A stretch of 60,005 nucleotides of DNA from assembly GCF_002252445.1 (NCBI RefSeq), contig NZ_NNRJ01000054.1:1-60005 (forward strand). The letters run 5' to 3'. The stretch comes from Brucella thiophenivorans. Lineage in GTDB: Bacteria > Pseudomonadota > Alphaproteobacteria > Rhizobiales > Rhizobiaceae. Shown one piece after another: positions 17,647-26,866 of the stretch. The notes under the pieces were generated by a model. It made no database searches, was not told the DNA's origin, and was given only the letters and a program-made list of their open reading frames with translations. Position 1 is the stretch's first letter; every line of letters starts with the position of its first letter. Position numbers and translations under genes: made by a program.

Positions 17647-20559
17647 ATGGCAAACCCACATCAGGCATACGGTTCTCGTTCGATCATCGACGAACTCAAC
17701 GCCCTGCGTGAGCGTCATGCGGCACCTGCGGCGCCAAAGCCAAGTGCCATGGATGAACTTCAAAACACTTTGGCTGAACTCGAAAAGCGCTTGGGCGGCC
17801 TTAGCGTGATAACACCTCGCCCACGCGCCATTGAACCCGAGAAGCGCATTGAGGGTCTTGCAGAAATTGCAGAACATCTGCGCCGTCTCGACAGAGAAAA
17901 AAACGAAGCAGAACAGTTCGACAGACAGCCAGCACCGCGCTTTGCAGAACTGCGCGAAGAGCCTTCCGAAAAAAATATACTGCGCCAGATCGACCATCGC
18001 CTCAATGAAATCAGCCATGCCGTCATCACAGCCAATCAGCATCTGCATTCCGGTCAGGAAGAAGCGTTGCGTCTGGAGCGCATCGAGAGTCGCTTAAGCC
18101 AACTTACACATCAGCTCGACAGCTCAGTGGCTGAACAAAATGCCGATACGCTGTTTCGTCGCCTTGGTGAACTATCACAGCGCATTGATGCTTTAAGCCA
18201 GGGCGCGCACTTACCAGAAAATGCAATTGAGCAACTGGCACAGCAAATCAATCTCCTCGCGCATCAGGTCGGCAAGGTTATGGAGAACCTCAGCCAATCC
18301 GATTACCATAGTGTCGATGCACGTCTTGAGGCCATCGGCCAGAAGCTTGCAGCCGCCGAAAAATGGGCGCGTGAGCCAAATCCGGCCGTTCTGCAAAAGA
18401 TCGATAATCGCTTCAAGGAACTGACCAAGCGTCTGGATGCGCAATATGCGAGCCATTACGCTGAAGGTGGCGTTTTGCATACGCTTGAAGGACGTCTTGA
18501 CGATATTTCGCAGCAGATTTCGCTCAGTCTTTTGCAGACACCACACTCTGGAGATGCTGCACTTGCTGAAAGCGAAGCCATTCGCGGTCTCGAAAGCCAG
18601 ATCGCAAATCTTGCTAGACAGCTTGCCAAGCCATCATCGGATTTTGCTGAACTAAAGCCGCGCCTCGATACAATCGAACGCTCGATTGCGGAAAACCGCG
18701 AAAATGTATTGGATGCTGCAAGAGAAGCCGCTGAAACTGCCGTTGCCAATGTTTTAAAGCATGGATCGCAGCATGATACGGCGGTTGCACTCCAGCTTGC
18801 CAATGACATGAAGTCGCTTGAAGCACTTGCGCGTAATGCCGACGAGCGCAACACTAAAACCTTCGAAGTCGTGCATGAGACACTTGTCAAAGTCGTTGAC
18901 CGGCTGGCAAATCTCGAACAGCAGATGGATGTTAACGCCTACACGCCGCATACGACGCCAAATGCCAATCCCGTTGCAAACCCATACTCGAACGCACCAC
19001 AGGTATTTCCGACACTTGCAAGCAAACCAGTTGAAAAAGCTGTCGTCGATGCGCCAAATGCTGAGGAAAAGCTCGCAAAACTGACGCCAAAAATGCGGCA
19101 GGAGCCGGAACTGAGCACGTCGCTTGACTCCGTACAGCCTGATAATGACAGCGTCCTTGATCTGAACACGATCATGAAGCGTGTGCGTGAAGAACGCAGC
19201 CAGCAAGACGATGCAAAGGCGAAAACCGGCGGCAAAGCTGACCTGATCAGCGTGGCACGTCGTGCAGCACAGCAAGCGGCGGAAGAATCGAGCAAGCTCG
19301 AACAAAACGCCGAAAACACTGTGGATGAAAAGAAGGGATCGATCAGCAACCTTTTTAGCCGTCAGCGCAAGCCTATCCTGATGGCGATTGGTGCGGTGAT
19401 GTTGGCAATAGCCGGGTTGCAGGTGGGGGCAGCTTTTCTGCAAAACAACGAGCAGGCAGAGCTTTCTGCAAAAACCGAAGCGCCGGAAATCGACAACGGC
19501 ACGACTGCTTCGATTGCGCCTGCTGATCAGACAATGCCAGCCTCCGACATCCAGCCAATGCCGGAAATGGTTGCGCCTGAGACCACGATCGCCAAACCGC
19601 AACACGAAAGCAATCTGGTTCCACCGCACGTAGCACCGGAAGCGCAAGCGCAGCCTGTTCCTGATACGGCTGTGGCACAGGAGCCAGAAGCGACCAAAGT
19701 CGACGTTCCAGTTGATGCAGGTCCTGCAGCATTACGCGAAGCAGCGATTACAGGTGATCCACGCGCCTTGTTTGAAATCGGCAATCGGTACACGGAAGGT
19801 CACGGCGTTACGAAAGACCTAGCGGAGGCTGCAAAATGGTATGAGAAATCGGCTGCGCAAGGGTTTGCGCCTGCACTCTACCGCCTTGGAAACATGAACG
19901 AAAAGGGGCTTGGCATGCCCCGCAATATCTCACAGGCAATCGGCTGGTATCAGCAATCCGCAAATGAAGGCAATGCCAGCGCCATGCATAATCTGGCAGT
20001 GCTTTACGCATCGGGTGCCAGCGGTGGCTCACCAGACAACGCATCTGCCGTGCGCTGGTTTACCGACGCCGCAGAACTCGGCGTTAAGGACAGCCAGTAT
20101 AATCTTGGTATTTTGGCCGCCAAAGGCCTTGGAATGCCGGTTAATCTGGAAGAAAGCTACAAATGGTTTGCACTTGCCGCCAAGGCTGGCGACAAAGATG
20201 CAGCCGAGAAGCGCGATCAGATCGGCGCAGCCCTAACGCCTCAAAAACTGGCACGCGCCAAAGACACTGTTGAACTTTGGAAAGCGAAGCCGCTCAATCA
20301 GGAAGCCAACTCACTCGACATCCCCGAAGGCTGGTCAGACGAAAAGCCCATTACCACCGCTTCTGTCGATATGAAAAAGGCTGTTCGCAATATTCAGCTT
20401 ATTCTCCAGAAAAATGGATATGATGTTGGCACGGCCGACGGCGTGATGGGAAACAAAACCCGCAACGCCATCTCTGAAATTCAGAAAGCCAACGGGCAAG
20501 AGCCAACCGGCGAAGTCAACCAGCAGCTCGTGCAGCTTTTGCTTGAAAAAAACAAATAG
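17647..20559 (+). CDS. PodJ-like polar localisation protein (coiled coil, TM, Sel1 repeats, peptidoglycan-binding domain)
   Basis: 970 residues from ATG 17647; a TTG 18 bases upstream is also open. Residues 1 to ~440 are charged and heptad-rich (coiled coil), then ~440-570 are acidic and low in complexity. A single membrane helix (LMAIGAVMLAIAGLQVGAAFL) lies near 578-598, and residues ~699-860 form about four Sel1 repeats (EIGNRYTEGHGVTKDLAEAA and similar). A peptidoglycan-binding fold closes the protein at ~909-965 (YDVGTADGVMGNKTRNAISE). Order and length match Caulobacter PodJ, an organiser of the cell pole, with a cytoplasmic coiled coil and periplasmic Sel1/PG part. Function is inferred from architecture only. 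Confidence 0.75.
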   Translation: MANPHQAYGSRSIIDELNALRERHAAPAAPKPSAMDELQNTLAELEKRLGGLSVITPRPRAIEPEKRIEGLAEIAEHLRRLDREKNEAEQFDRQPAPRFAELREEPSEKNILRQIDHRLNEISHAVITANQHLHSGQEEALRLERIESRLSQLTHQLDSSVAEQNADTLFRRLGELSQRIDALSQGAHLPENAIEQLAQQINLLAHQVGKVMENLSQSDYHSVDARLEAIGQKLAAAEKWAREPNPAVLQKIDNRFKELTKRLDAQYASHYAEGGVLHTLEGRLDDISQQISLSLLQTPHSGDAALAESEAIRGLESQIANLARQLAKPSSDFAELKPRLDTIERSIAENRENVLDAAREAAETAVANVLKHGSQHDTAVALQLANDMKSLEALARNADERNTKTFEVVHETLVKVVDRLANLEQQMDVNAYTPHTTPNANPVANPYSNAPQVFPTLASKPVEKAVVDAPNAEEKLAKLTPKMRQEPELSTSLDSVQPDNDSVLDLNTIMKRVREERSQQDDAKAKTGGKADLISVARRAAQQAAEESSKLEQNAENTVDEKKGSISNLFSRQRKPILMAIGAVMLAIAGLQVGAAFLQNNEQAELSAKTEAPEIDNGTTASIAPADQTMPASDIQPMPEMVAPETTIAKPQHESNLVPPHVAPEAQAQPVPDTAVAQEPEATKVDVPVDAGPAALREAAITGDPRALFEIGNRYTEGHGVTKDLAEAAKWYEKSAAQGFAPALYRLGNMNEKGLGMPRNISQAIGWYQQSANEGNASAMHNLAVLYASGASGGSPDNASAVRWFTDAAELGVKDSQYNLGILAAKGLGMPVNLEESYKWFALAAKAGDKDAAEKRDQIGAALTPQKLARAKDTVELWKAKPLNQEANSLDIPEGWSDEKPITTASVDMKKAVRNIQLILQKNGYDVGTADGVMGNKTRNAISEIQKANGQEPTGEVNQQLVQLLLEKNK

Positions 20560-20600
20560 CCACATTTATCTGATGTAGGAAGTAACAGGTTGAATCCTTA

Positions 20601-20636
20601 CCCCTCGTTTTATTATCTGAATAATAAAACGAGGGG
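20601..20636 (+). promoter_or_regulatory. Perfect 16-bp hairpin containing the ribosome site of the next gene
   Basis: CCCCTCGTTTTATTAT, a four-base CTGA loop, then its exact complement ending in ACGAGGGG. The GAGGGG ribosome site of the gene starting at ATG 20643 lies in the 3' arm, so it would be base-paired in the folded RNA. No T-run follows, which argues against a normal terminator. An RNA switch, a protein-bound leader, or a terminator-like structure for the podJ-like gene are all possible. Confidence 0.75.
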
Positions 20637-20642
20637 GATGTA

Positions 20643-21197
20643 ATGCTGTTGCATGTGAATAACGAAATGGAAAATGGGATAGTTGCCAAAATTCCTCTTG
20701 CTCTGGACAAGGACATCAAGGGATTTCAAGGCGACGCCATTGATTTTGAAATATCGTCCGCTGACAATCATCTGATACAGACAGATGATTGTCATCCCTA
20801 TAAGTCGCTGTTCAAAGTGTTATCTGGGACAACCGAACTCAGAAACCTGTATATAGCGCTTTCATTCAATCTCAGCTTTGCAACACCAGATGGTAAAAAG
20901 ACCGCCATAGGGCGTTCTGGAGCAACAGAAGACTGGTTGATTACCAACGGTGATTATTATTCGGGAGGCTTATCATCCTTCGGCTTCACGTCCGGCAGCA
21001 AATTTGCCGGCAGCTATAGTGCAAGTCTCATCAACCCATATCTTTACGTGATTAAGACCGGCACGCTGCCAGACAACAAAATATCGAACAACATCTCTAT
21101 GAGGGCACAGTTTTATCCGTCTTCAACCTACGCGCTCATAACGCCAAAGGACGGCATTCAAATCGTGGTGAGTAATCGCCAGAACCTGACGGAGTGA
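20643..21197 (+). CDS. Hypothetical protein, 184 residues, hairpin-controlled start
   Basis: I recognise no family. There is no signal peptide or membrane helix; the protein is soluble, rich in Ser, Asn and Tyr, with a central beta-rich part (LYIALSFNLSFATPDGKKTAI) and a Gly/Ser stretch (YYSGGLSSFGFTSGSKFAGSY). ATG 20643 has an ideal GAGGGG six bases upstream, located inside the hairpin described separately. A second perfect 13-bp dyad lies inside the gene at 20762-20794. It follows the podJ-like gene by 83 bases and more A+T-rich sequence surrounds it. It could be a recently acquired gene. Confidence 0.6.
   Translation: MLLHVNNEMENGIVAKIPLALDKDIKGFQGDAIDFEISSADNHLIQTDDCHPYKSLFKVLSGTTELRNLYIALSFNLSFATPDGKKTAIGRSGATEDWLITNGDYYSGGLSSFGFTSGSKFAGSYSASLINPYLYVIKTGTLPDNKISNNISMRAQFYPSSTYALITPKDGIQIVVSNRQNLTE
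20762..20794 (+). repeat. Perfect 13-bp inverted repeat inside the 184-residue gene
   Basis: TGACAATCATCTG, a seven-base loop ATACAGA, then the exact reverse complement. It encodes residues around DNHLIQTDDCH. A stem this perfect inside a coding frame is unusual and may be an RNA structure or a protein-binding dyad. Confidence 0.6.
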
Positions 21198-21735
21198 AAT
21201 TATTAGGTGAACTCTCTGATTTTAGACCATTTAAAAAATTATTTTTCGGTCGTAGCGCGAGAGGAATTTGTTTCTAAACGAGAGAGATCGTATCTCCCCA
21301 CGCGCTCTTCCATACCTTGAGCTACAAACCCACCACAATACGTAGGGATATGGCGAAAATAGCTCTGTTTTGCATTACAAAATCAGAGCAATTTTCACCG
21401 ATACAACGCTCCCAAATATAATGTCCCACACAGCCTGGCTGGCAACATTGTTGTCTTGAAACAACAATGCTCCATATTTTCTTCACATATCCCGGCAAAG
21501 TAACGCTATTCTCAATCGGGGTTTGACTTCCCCTTGGTGAAAGAGCAAGACAATTTAAAGGGTTAGAGCGCATCCGAAAAAGTGTGAAGCAGTTTTTGGA
21601 CAAGATGCGCGTTAAAATGGGTGATTAGAGCGTCGATCTGATTTTATTAAATCGGAATACACTCTGATACAGTTCTTGCGGCAAAGCGCGACCGCAAAGG
21701 GCTGCGTGTTATGCGTTGTAAAACCGGGTTCGGAA
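21198..21735. other. Intergenic region with a dispersed palindromic repeat
   Basis: About 540 bases. It holds one copy of the dispersed repeat at 21565-21613, followed by a direct echo (TTAGAGCG at 21563 and again near 21624) and a second dyad (GATTTTATTAAATCGGAAT). A minus-strand frame of 93 codons at 21322-21603 runs through the repeat and shows no ribosome site, so I do not call it. Confidence 0.55.
21565..21613 (+). repeat. Dispersed palindromic repeat, copy 1
   Basis: Arms AGAGCGCATCC and GATGCGCGTT enclose a core containing GAAAAAGTGTGAAGCAGTTTT. The same core and self-complementary arms occur at 29521-29568 (inverted) and, with changed but still complementary arms, at 26473-26517. It resembles the small palindromic elements scattered between genes in Brucella-group genomes. 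Confidence 0.7.
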
Positions 21736-22656
21736 TTGGGTATTTACCTTCCCATTGCGGAATTGTCGGTCAACATGCTGGTTCTGCTCGGCATGGGTGC
21801 TGCCGTAGGCTTTCTTTCCGGATTGTTCGGCGTGGGCGGCGGATTTCTCATCACGCCGCTGCTGATATTTTATAACATCCCTCCCGCCATCGCCGTTGCA
21901 ACCGGCGCAAATCAGGTTATCGCTTCGTCGGTCTCGGGTGCACTTGCGCATTTCAAACGTCGAACGCTCGATATAAAACTGGGACTATTTCTGGTTGCGG
22001 GCGGTATATTGGGTTCACTCATCGGTATCTTCGTCTTCTCCTGGCTGCGTGATCTGGGTCAGCTTGATCTGATTGTTTCGATCCTTTACGTCTTTTTCCT
22101 CGGCACTGTCGGCGGGTTGATGCTTGTTGAAAGTGTGCGTGCACTTCGCCGTGTGAAAAAAGGTCAGGCAGGTGCTATTCGTCGCCCCGGTCAGCACACT
22201 TGGATACACAAGCTTCCGTTTAAGATGCGTTTTCGTGCATCGACCATCTATGTCAGCATTATCCCGGTGCTCGGCATCGGCTTTTTTATCGGCCTTCTGT
22301 CGTCGATAATGGGTGTTGGCGGTGGCTTCATCATGGTGCCAGCGCTCATTTATCTGTTGCATGTGCCGACCAATGTGGTTGTTGGTACATCGCTGTTCCA
22401 AATTACATTTGTCACTGCTTTTACCACCGTGATGCAGGCAACAACCAACCAGTCCATCGATATTGTACTGGCATTCCTATTGATGCTCGGCGGCGTGATC
22501 GGCGCGCAATATGGTGCGCGTGCCGGTCAAAAACTGCGCGGCGAGCAATTGCGCCTGCTGCTAGCCTTACTGGTGCTTGCCGTGGGTTTACGACTTGCGT
22601 TTGGCTTGTTCGTGCGGCCCGATAATCTGTTCTCAATCTCGATCGCGGATATGTGA
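21736..22656 (+). CDS. Sulfite exporter TauE/SafE-family membrane permease
   Basis: About 306 residues if TTG 21736 starts the protein (MGIYLPIAELSV...); upstream codons are open to 21676 but look unlike the family, and ATG 21775 is a further option. The two-fold repeat typical of TauE is clear: GFLSGLFGVGGGFLITPLLI in the first half and GLLSSIMGVGGGFIMVPALI in the second, with about eight membrane segments. TauE/SafE proteins move sulfur-containing or other small anions. Its stop is one base from the start of a TIGR02186 protein, a fixed partnership in alphaproteobacteria. Confidence 0.85.
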   Translation: MGIYLPIAELSVNMLVLLGMGAAVGFLSGLFGVGGGFLITPLLIFYNIPPAIAVATGANQVIASSVSGALAHFKRRTLDIKLGLFLVAGGILGSLIGIFVFSWLRDLGQLDLIVSILYVFFLGTVGGLMLVESVRALRRVKKGQAGAIRRPGQHTWIHKLPFKMRFRASTIYVSIIPVLGIGFFIGLLSSIMGVGGGFIMVPALIYLLHVPTNVVVGTSLFQITFVTAFTTVMQATTNQSIDIVLAFLLMLGGVIGAQYGARAGQKLRGEQLRLLLALLVLAVGLRLAFGLFVRPDNLFSISIADM

Positions 22657-22657
22657 C

Positions 22658-23482
22658 ATGAGGAAACTCACACTCATATCGGCTTTGCTACTAGGCTTTG
22701 CAACCATCCCGGCATCCGCACAAATCAATTCCAATGGTGATGGGAACACCGTTCCGCAATTACAAAACCCCGCCGAAGAAACCATCGAGATTGGGCTTTC
22801 GACCGAAACAATTGCCATTACCTCTAATTTTGGCGGCACGGATCTCACAATCTTTGGCGCTCTGGATAATGCCGATCCGTCAATCCTGCGCCGTGGGCGT
22901 TATGACATCATTGTCGTTTTGCAAGGGCCGTCACGTGATCTGGTTGTGCGCAAGAAAGAGCGCTATCTCGGTGTCTGGGTAAACGCGGATTCCGAGACAT
23001 TTCTCGGTGTACCGCTATCCTATTCGCTCGCTTCAACGCGCAATTTGCAGGATATTGCAGACGAAAAAGTTTACCGGCAGCTTTCCGTTGGTGTCCGCAA
23101 TTTTTATTTGCGACCGGAGGATCCGGCGAGCCTGTCAGGCAATATCCCCAAATTCGGTAACGAACTGCGCGAGATGAAAATTCGGCAGGGCCTTTATAAC
23201 CAGCGTATCGGCGGCGTGGAATTCCTCTCCCGTACCCTTTTTCGCGCAACGCTTAATTTGTCGGCAAACGTGCCAATCGGCCGTCACCGCGCACGCGCAC
23301 TTTTGTTTCGCAACGGTGTGTTCCTGCGCGAAGCCAATGCAAGCCTTGAAATCGTAAAAGCTGGTGTAGAGCAAAGCATCTATGATGCAGCCCATAAATA
23401 CAGCTTCTTTTATGGTCTTTTCGCCGTGTTTCTTGCGGTATTTACCGGCTGGGCCGGTCGAGTGCTGTTTAAACGGGATTAA
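22658..23482 (+). CDS. TIGR02186-family membrane protein, partner of the TauE permease
   Basis: 274 residues starting at ATG 22658, one base after the TauE stop; upstream open codons belong to the permease frame. An N-terminal signal peptide (LTLISALLLGFATIPASAQ) leads to a periplasmic domain (IEIGLSTETIAITSNFGGTDLTIFGALD). A C-terminal membrane helix (FYGLFAVFLAVFTGWAGRVLF) ends in positive charges. This matches the conserved alphaproteobacterial TIGR02186 family, found beside TauE permeases, and suggests a periplasmic accessory subunit. The exact function is unknown. It overlaps the convergent pdeM by four bases. Confidence 0.82.
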   Translation: MRKLTLISALLLGFATIPASAQINSNGDGNTVPQLQNPAEETIEIGLSTETIAITSNFGGTDLTIFGALDNADPSILRRGRYDIIVVLQGPSRDLVVRKKERYLGVWVNADSETFLGVPLSYSLASTRNLQDIADEKVYRQLSVGVRNFYLRPEDPASLSGNIPKFGNELREMKIRQGLYNQRIGGVEFLSRTLFRATLNLSANVPIGRHRARALLFRNGVFLREANASLEIVKAGVEQSIYDAAHKYSFFYGLFAVFLAVFTGWAGRVLFKRD

Positions 23483-24192
23483 CCACCGACCAGTGCAGCA
23501 TGTGCGATCGGGTAAACCTTGCCCTGCCCAAGCATGTAAGCGCGCAATGTTGTCTCAACAAACAATCCACGAAAGGCGCGGTCCAGCACGTTAAGCGCGC
23601 CCGTATACGCACCAAAAGCAGGCATGATAAGCCGCTCGCCATCACTGGCAAAACACGGTCGCCGCACAGAACGCCCACGCTTGACGATGCGTGCTGCAGG
23701 ATGGAGATGCCCCGCAACCTCACCCTGCGTCTTCAAACGTGCTGGTTCATGCCGAAATATAAGCGGCCCGATAGAAAGCTCCTCGACACAATCACCGGGC
23801 AAGTCTGCGGGACGCTCAGGATCGTGATTGCCGGTGATCCAGAACCAGTCCCGATGCTCCATCAGTGATTTCAGCCGGATCGCATAAAGCGATGGTAAGC
23901 GCTCGCTCGCCTTCCGATCATGAAAACTATCGCCGAGGCTGATAACTGTTCGCGGCTGATAGCGTGCAATGACAGCAGCCAGCATATCGAGCGTTGCAGC
24001 CGTATCATAGGGCGGGATCAACTGACCGCGTCGCGCAAAAGACGAGCCTTTTTCAAGATGCAGGTCGGAAACCACCAGCATGTGCAAATCCGGCAGAAAA
24101 AGTGCACCCGACGGGTCATAGATGGTTGCGACGCCGCGCAATTCTGCATGCGCCAGACTGTACGCCTCACCATTTCCCCAAACTGCTCTCAT
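23479..24192 (-). CDS. pdeM: Ligase-associated DNA damage response endonuclease PdeM
   Basis: 237 residues of the calcineurin-like metallophosphoesterase fold. Metal ligands appear in VVSDLHLEKG, SLGDSFHDRK and WITGNHDPERP, with a late GHLHP motif. PdeM-type proteins are single-strand DNA nucleases coded beside the Lhr-type helicase, MBL exonuclease and ATP-dependent ligase, a DNA-repair set. Here the start overlaps the helicase stop by four bases (ATGA), so the two are translationally coupled. Confidence 0.88.
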   Translation of the reverse strand: MRAVWGNGEAYSLAHAELRGVATIYDPSGALFLPDLHMLVVSDLHLEKGSSFARRGQLIPPYDTAATLDMLAAVIARYQPRTVISLGDSFHDRKASERLPSLYAIRLKSLMEHRDWFWITGNHDPERPADLPGDCVEELSIGPLIFRHEPARLKTQGEVAGHLHPAARIVKRGRSVRRPCFASDGERLIMPAFGAYTGALNVLDRAFRGLFVETTLRAYMLGQGKVYPIAHAALVGG

Positions 24193-26744
24193 TGTATCGC
24201 TTCTCTGATCAAATCATCTGCCGCTTCTTCAAGCAGCATTTCGTCACCGTCACCTGCCACGCGTTCGCGACCGATTTCAAGCATAACAGGCAGCGCTAGC
24301 GGGGAAATGCGATCAAGCGGCTTATGCAGAAGGTGTCCTTTTACGCGCGCCAGCATATCGCCAAGACGTTTGATGTCCAGAAGTCCGGTCGCGGCATCGG
24401 CACGCGTTGCCTGCAACAAAATATGATCCGGCTCATGCGTGCGTAAAACATCATAAATCAAGTCTGTTGAAATAGTCACCTGACGCCCTGTCTTTTCAAG
24501 CCCCGGATGCCGCCGCTCAATCAGACCGGAAATCACCGCACAATTGCGGAAAGTCCGCTTCAAGAGATAGCTTTCATCCAGCCATGCTTCCAGATCGTCA
24601 CCCAGCATATCTTCATCAAAGAGGCGGGAAAGGCTAAGCTTTCGAGCGCCGATCATCGCACCCATATCTTTGAGACCCCATAGCCCCAGGGAGTAATCGG
24701 TGGCGACAAAACCCAGGGGATGCACGCCCATCCGCTCCAGACGTCGCGTCAGCAACATGCCAAGCGTTTGATGCGCCAGCCTGCCCTCAAACGGATAAGC
24801 GACCATGTAAAAACGCCCTCCTTTGGGGAAAGTCTCGATCAACAGCTCATCGGTGCGCGGCAGAACGGATTTGAATTTCTGCACTTCCAGCCATTCCCGT
24901 ACTTGTTCGGGCAGAAACTGCCAGCGCGAGCGATCCGCCAGCATCGCCCGCACCTGCGAGGCGAGATAGGTGGAGAGCGGAAATTTACCGCCCGCATAGA
25001 CAGGGATTTTTGCATCCTGTCCTGCCGCATTGGAAGCCATGCATTCGTTCTCGCGGATACCTTCAAACCGCAACACTTTTCCCGCGAATAAAAATGTGTC
25101 GCCTTGTGTCAGCGTTTCAAGGAAATATTCCTCAATCCGACCCAGCACACGCCCACCTCTCGCATTCGCTCCCTTGCCGCGACTTGTGAGCCGGACATTC
25201 AATTCCGGCGCTTCAACAATCGTGCCTATATTCAGACGATATTGCTGCGCGATGCGCGGATTGGAAACACGCCATGTTCCGTCCACGGTTTTACGGATTT
25301 TGGCAAAACGCTCATAGGTTTGGAGCGCATAGCCGCCGGTCGCAACGAAATCGAGAATACGATCGAAGGTTTGGCGCGTAATATTCGAATAGGGTGCAGC
25401 GCTCTGCACTTCCCTATAAAGCTGATCGGCATTAAACGGCTCGGCGCAGGCCATGCCCAATACATGCTGCGCCAGCACATCCAGCGCGCCCTCGATCAAT
25501 GGCGGCGTATCCTGTGCGCCAACATAATTGGCGTCGAGTGCGGCGCGACACTCCATCACTTCGAAACGATTGGCAGGCACCAAAATAGCGCGGCTCGGTT
25601 CATCCATGCGGTGATTGGAACGACCGATACGTTGCGCAAGACGGCTAGCACCCTTGGGCGCGCCTACATGGATGACGAGATCCACATCGCCCCAGTCGAT
25701 ACCAAGATCAAGTGTAGATGTCGCAACCACGGCGCGCAAAGCATTGGACGCCATCGCTTGCTCGACTTTGCGGCGCTGACTGGCATCAAGCGAACCATGA
25801 TGCAGCGCAATCGGTAGCGTATCCTCGTTGACACGCCATAATTCCTGAAACAGCATTTCTGCCTGACTGCGCGTATTGACGAAAAGCAATGTCGTGCGAT
25901 GCGCACGCACAGCCTCATAAATGTCAGGAATTGCATAGCGCGACGAATGCCCAGCCCATGGCACGCGCTCTTCAGAATCGAGAATGGTAATTTCGGGCTT
26001 TGCCCCGCCATCGACTGTAACAAGTCCGGATTTCGGATCGGTGCCATCCTGCTCAACCAGCCAGCGGCGCAACTCATCCGGCTGAGCAACGGTTGCAGAT
26101 AGACCTATCGTCTGCATATCAGGCTGCAACCTGCGAAGCCGCGCAAGCCCAAGCGCCAGCAAATGCCCGCGTTTGGAAATCACCAGTGAGTGCAACTCAT
26201 CCAGCACCACATAACGCAAGCTTTTGAAAAACTGCTCCGCCCCTTTGGAGGCGATCAGGAGCGCAAGCTGCTCAGGCGTTGTGAGAAGTATATCCGGGGG
26301 TGCAAGTTTCTGTCTTTGCCGCTTGTGTGCTGGTGTATCGCCCGTTCGCGTTTCAATGGTGATGTCCAGCCCCATTTCCTCAACAGGCACCGTCAGATTG
26401 CGATGAATATCGACGGCCAAAGCTTTGAGAGGCGAAATATAAAGCGTATGAACGCCCTGTTTTGTTTTAGACGCAATTCTTGACGGAAAACCGGTTCCCA
26501 CTTTTCCTGAAATTGCTTTGTTGCTCTTGCGCTCCAGATCGACCAGCGCGGGCAAAAAACCGGCCAGCGTCTTGCCTGCACCTGTCGGTGCAATCAGCAG
26601 CGTCGATTTCCCCTGCTCTGCACGCGACAAAAGTTCCAACTGATGTGCGCGCGGCGACCAGCCCTTTTGCGCAAACCATTGCACAAAACGGTCCGGCAAA
26701 TCAAAAGCAGCAGTCTGCGTTGTGGTGGTCAGGTTCAGCTTCAC
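24189..26744 (-). CDS. Ligase-associated DNA damage response DEXH helicase (Lhr family) with an in-frame repeat insertion
   Basis: 851 residues. Walker A is APTGAGKT (residues 52-59), the DExH box is DELHS, and motif VI appears as QRIGRSNHR; the C-terminal half is the Lhr winged-helix and DUF4175-like core. These helicases unwind DNA 3'-5' in the ligase-associated repair set. Residues ~73-96 (SNKAISGKVGTGFPSRIASK) interrupt the segment between the P-loop and HTLYISPLKALAVD. This insertion is encoded by a copy of the dispersed palindromic repeat (26473-26517). The reading frame is preserved, so the enzyme is probably still made. It is transcribed divergently from the exonuclease gene. Confidence 0.88.
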   Translation of the reverse strand: MKLNLTTTTQTAAFDLPDRFVQWFAQKGWSPRAHQLELLSRAEQGKSTLLIAPTGAGKTLAGFLPALVDLERKSNKAISGKVGTGFPSRIASKTKQGVHTLYISPLKALAVDIHRNLTVPVEEMGLDITIETRTGDTPAHKRQRQKLAPPDILLTTPEQLALLIASKGAEQFFKSLRYVVLDELHSLVISKRGHLLALGLARLRRLQPDMQTIGLSATVAQPDELRRWLVEQDGTDPKSGLVTVDGGAKPEITILDSEERVPWAGHSSRYAIPDIYEAVRAHRTTLLFVNTRSQAEMLFQELWRVNEDTLPIALHHGSLDASQRRKVEQAMASNALRAVVATSTLDLGIDWGDVDLVIHVGAPKGASRLAQRIGRSNHRMDEPSRAILVPANRFEVMECRAALDANYVGAQDTPPLIEGALDVLAQHVLGMACAEPFNADQLYREVQSAAPYSNITRQTFDRILDFVATGGYALQTYERFAKIRKTVDGTWRVSNPRIAQQYRLNIGTIVEAPELNVRLTSRGKGANARGGRVLGRIEEYFLETLTQGDTFLFAGKVLRFEGIRENECMASNAAGQDAKIPVYAGGKFPLSTYLASQVRAMLADRSRWQFLPEQVREWLEVQKFKSVLPRTDELLIETFPKGGRFYMVAYPFEGRLAHQTLGMLLTRRLERMGVHPLGFVATDYSLGLWGLKDMGAMIGARKLSLSRLFDEDMLGDDLEAWLDESYLLKRTFRNCAVISGLIERRHPGLEKTGRQVTISTDLIYDVLRTHEPDHILLQATRADAATGLLDIKRLGDMLARVKGHLLHKPLDRISPLALPVMLEIGRERVAGDGDEMLLEEAADDLIREAIQ
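26473..26517 (-). repeat. Dispersed palindromic repeat, copy 2, inside the helicase gene
   Basis: On the minus strand the arms AGCAATTTC and GAATTGC are self-complementary and enclose GAAAAGTGGGAACCGGTTTT, the core seen in the other two copies. The whole element is translated in frame as about 15 residues. Confidence 0.75.
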
Positions 26745-26866
26745 ACGCTCAATCTAGTGCTTGCGTGGCCTGTCGCCAAGATGCCTGTTCACTTTTGTTC
26801 TCATTTTGTCAGGAGTGGTACTACAGGCTCTTTCCGTCTGCAAGTCTCTGACCTATTTAAGACTTC

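Noticed and set aside
18754..19647. Long minus-strand frame opposite the podJ-like gene
   Set aside because: It lies wholly within the strongly supported PodJ-like frame, resembles no family, and has no ribosome site.
21322..21603. Minus-strand frame of 93 codons in the 21.2-21.7 kb gap
   Set aside because: It runs through a palindromic repeat, lacks a ribosome site, and shows no conserved pattern.
25104..25817. 237-codon plus-strand frame within the Lhr-type helicase gene
   Set aside because: It is antisense to motif-rich helicase sequence and has no family resemblance.
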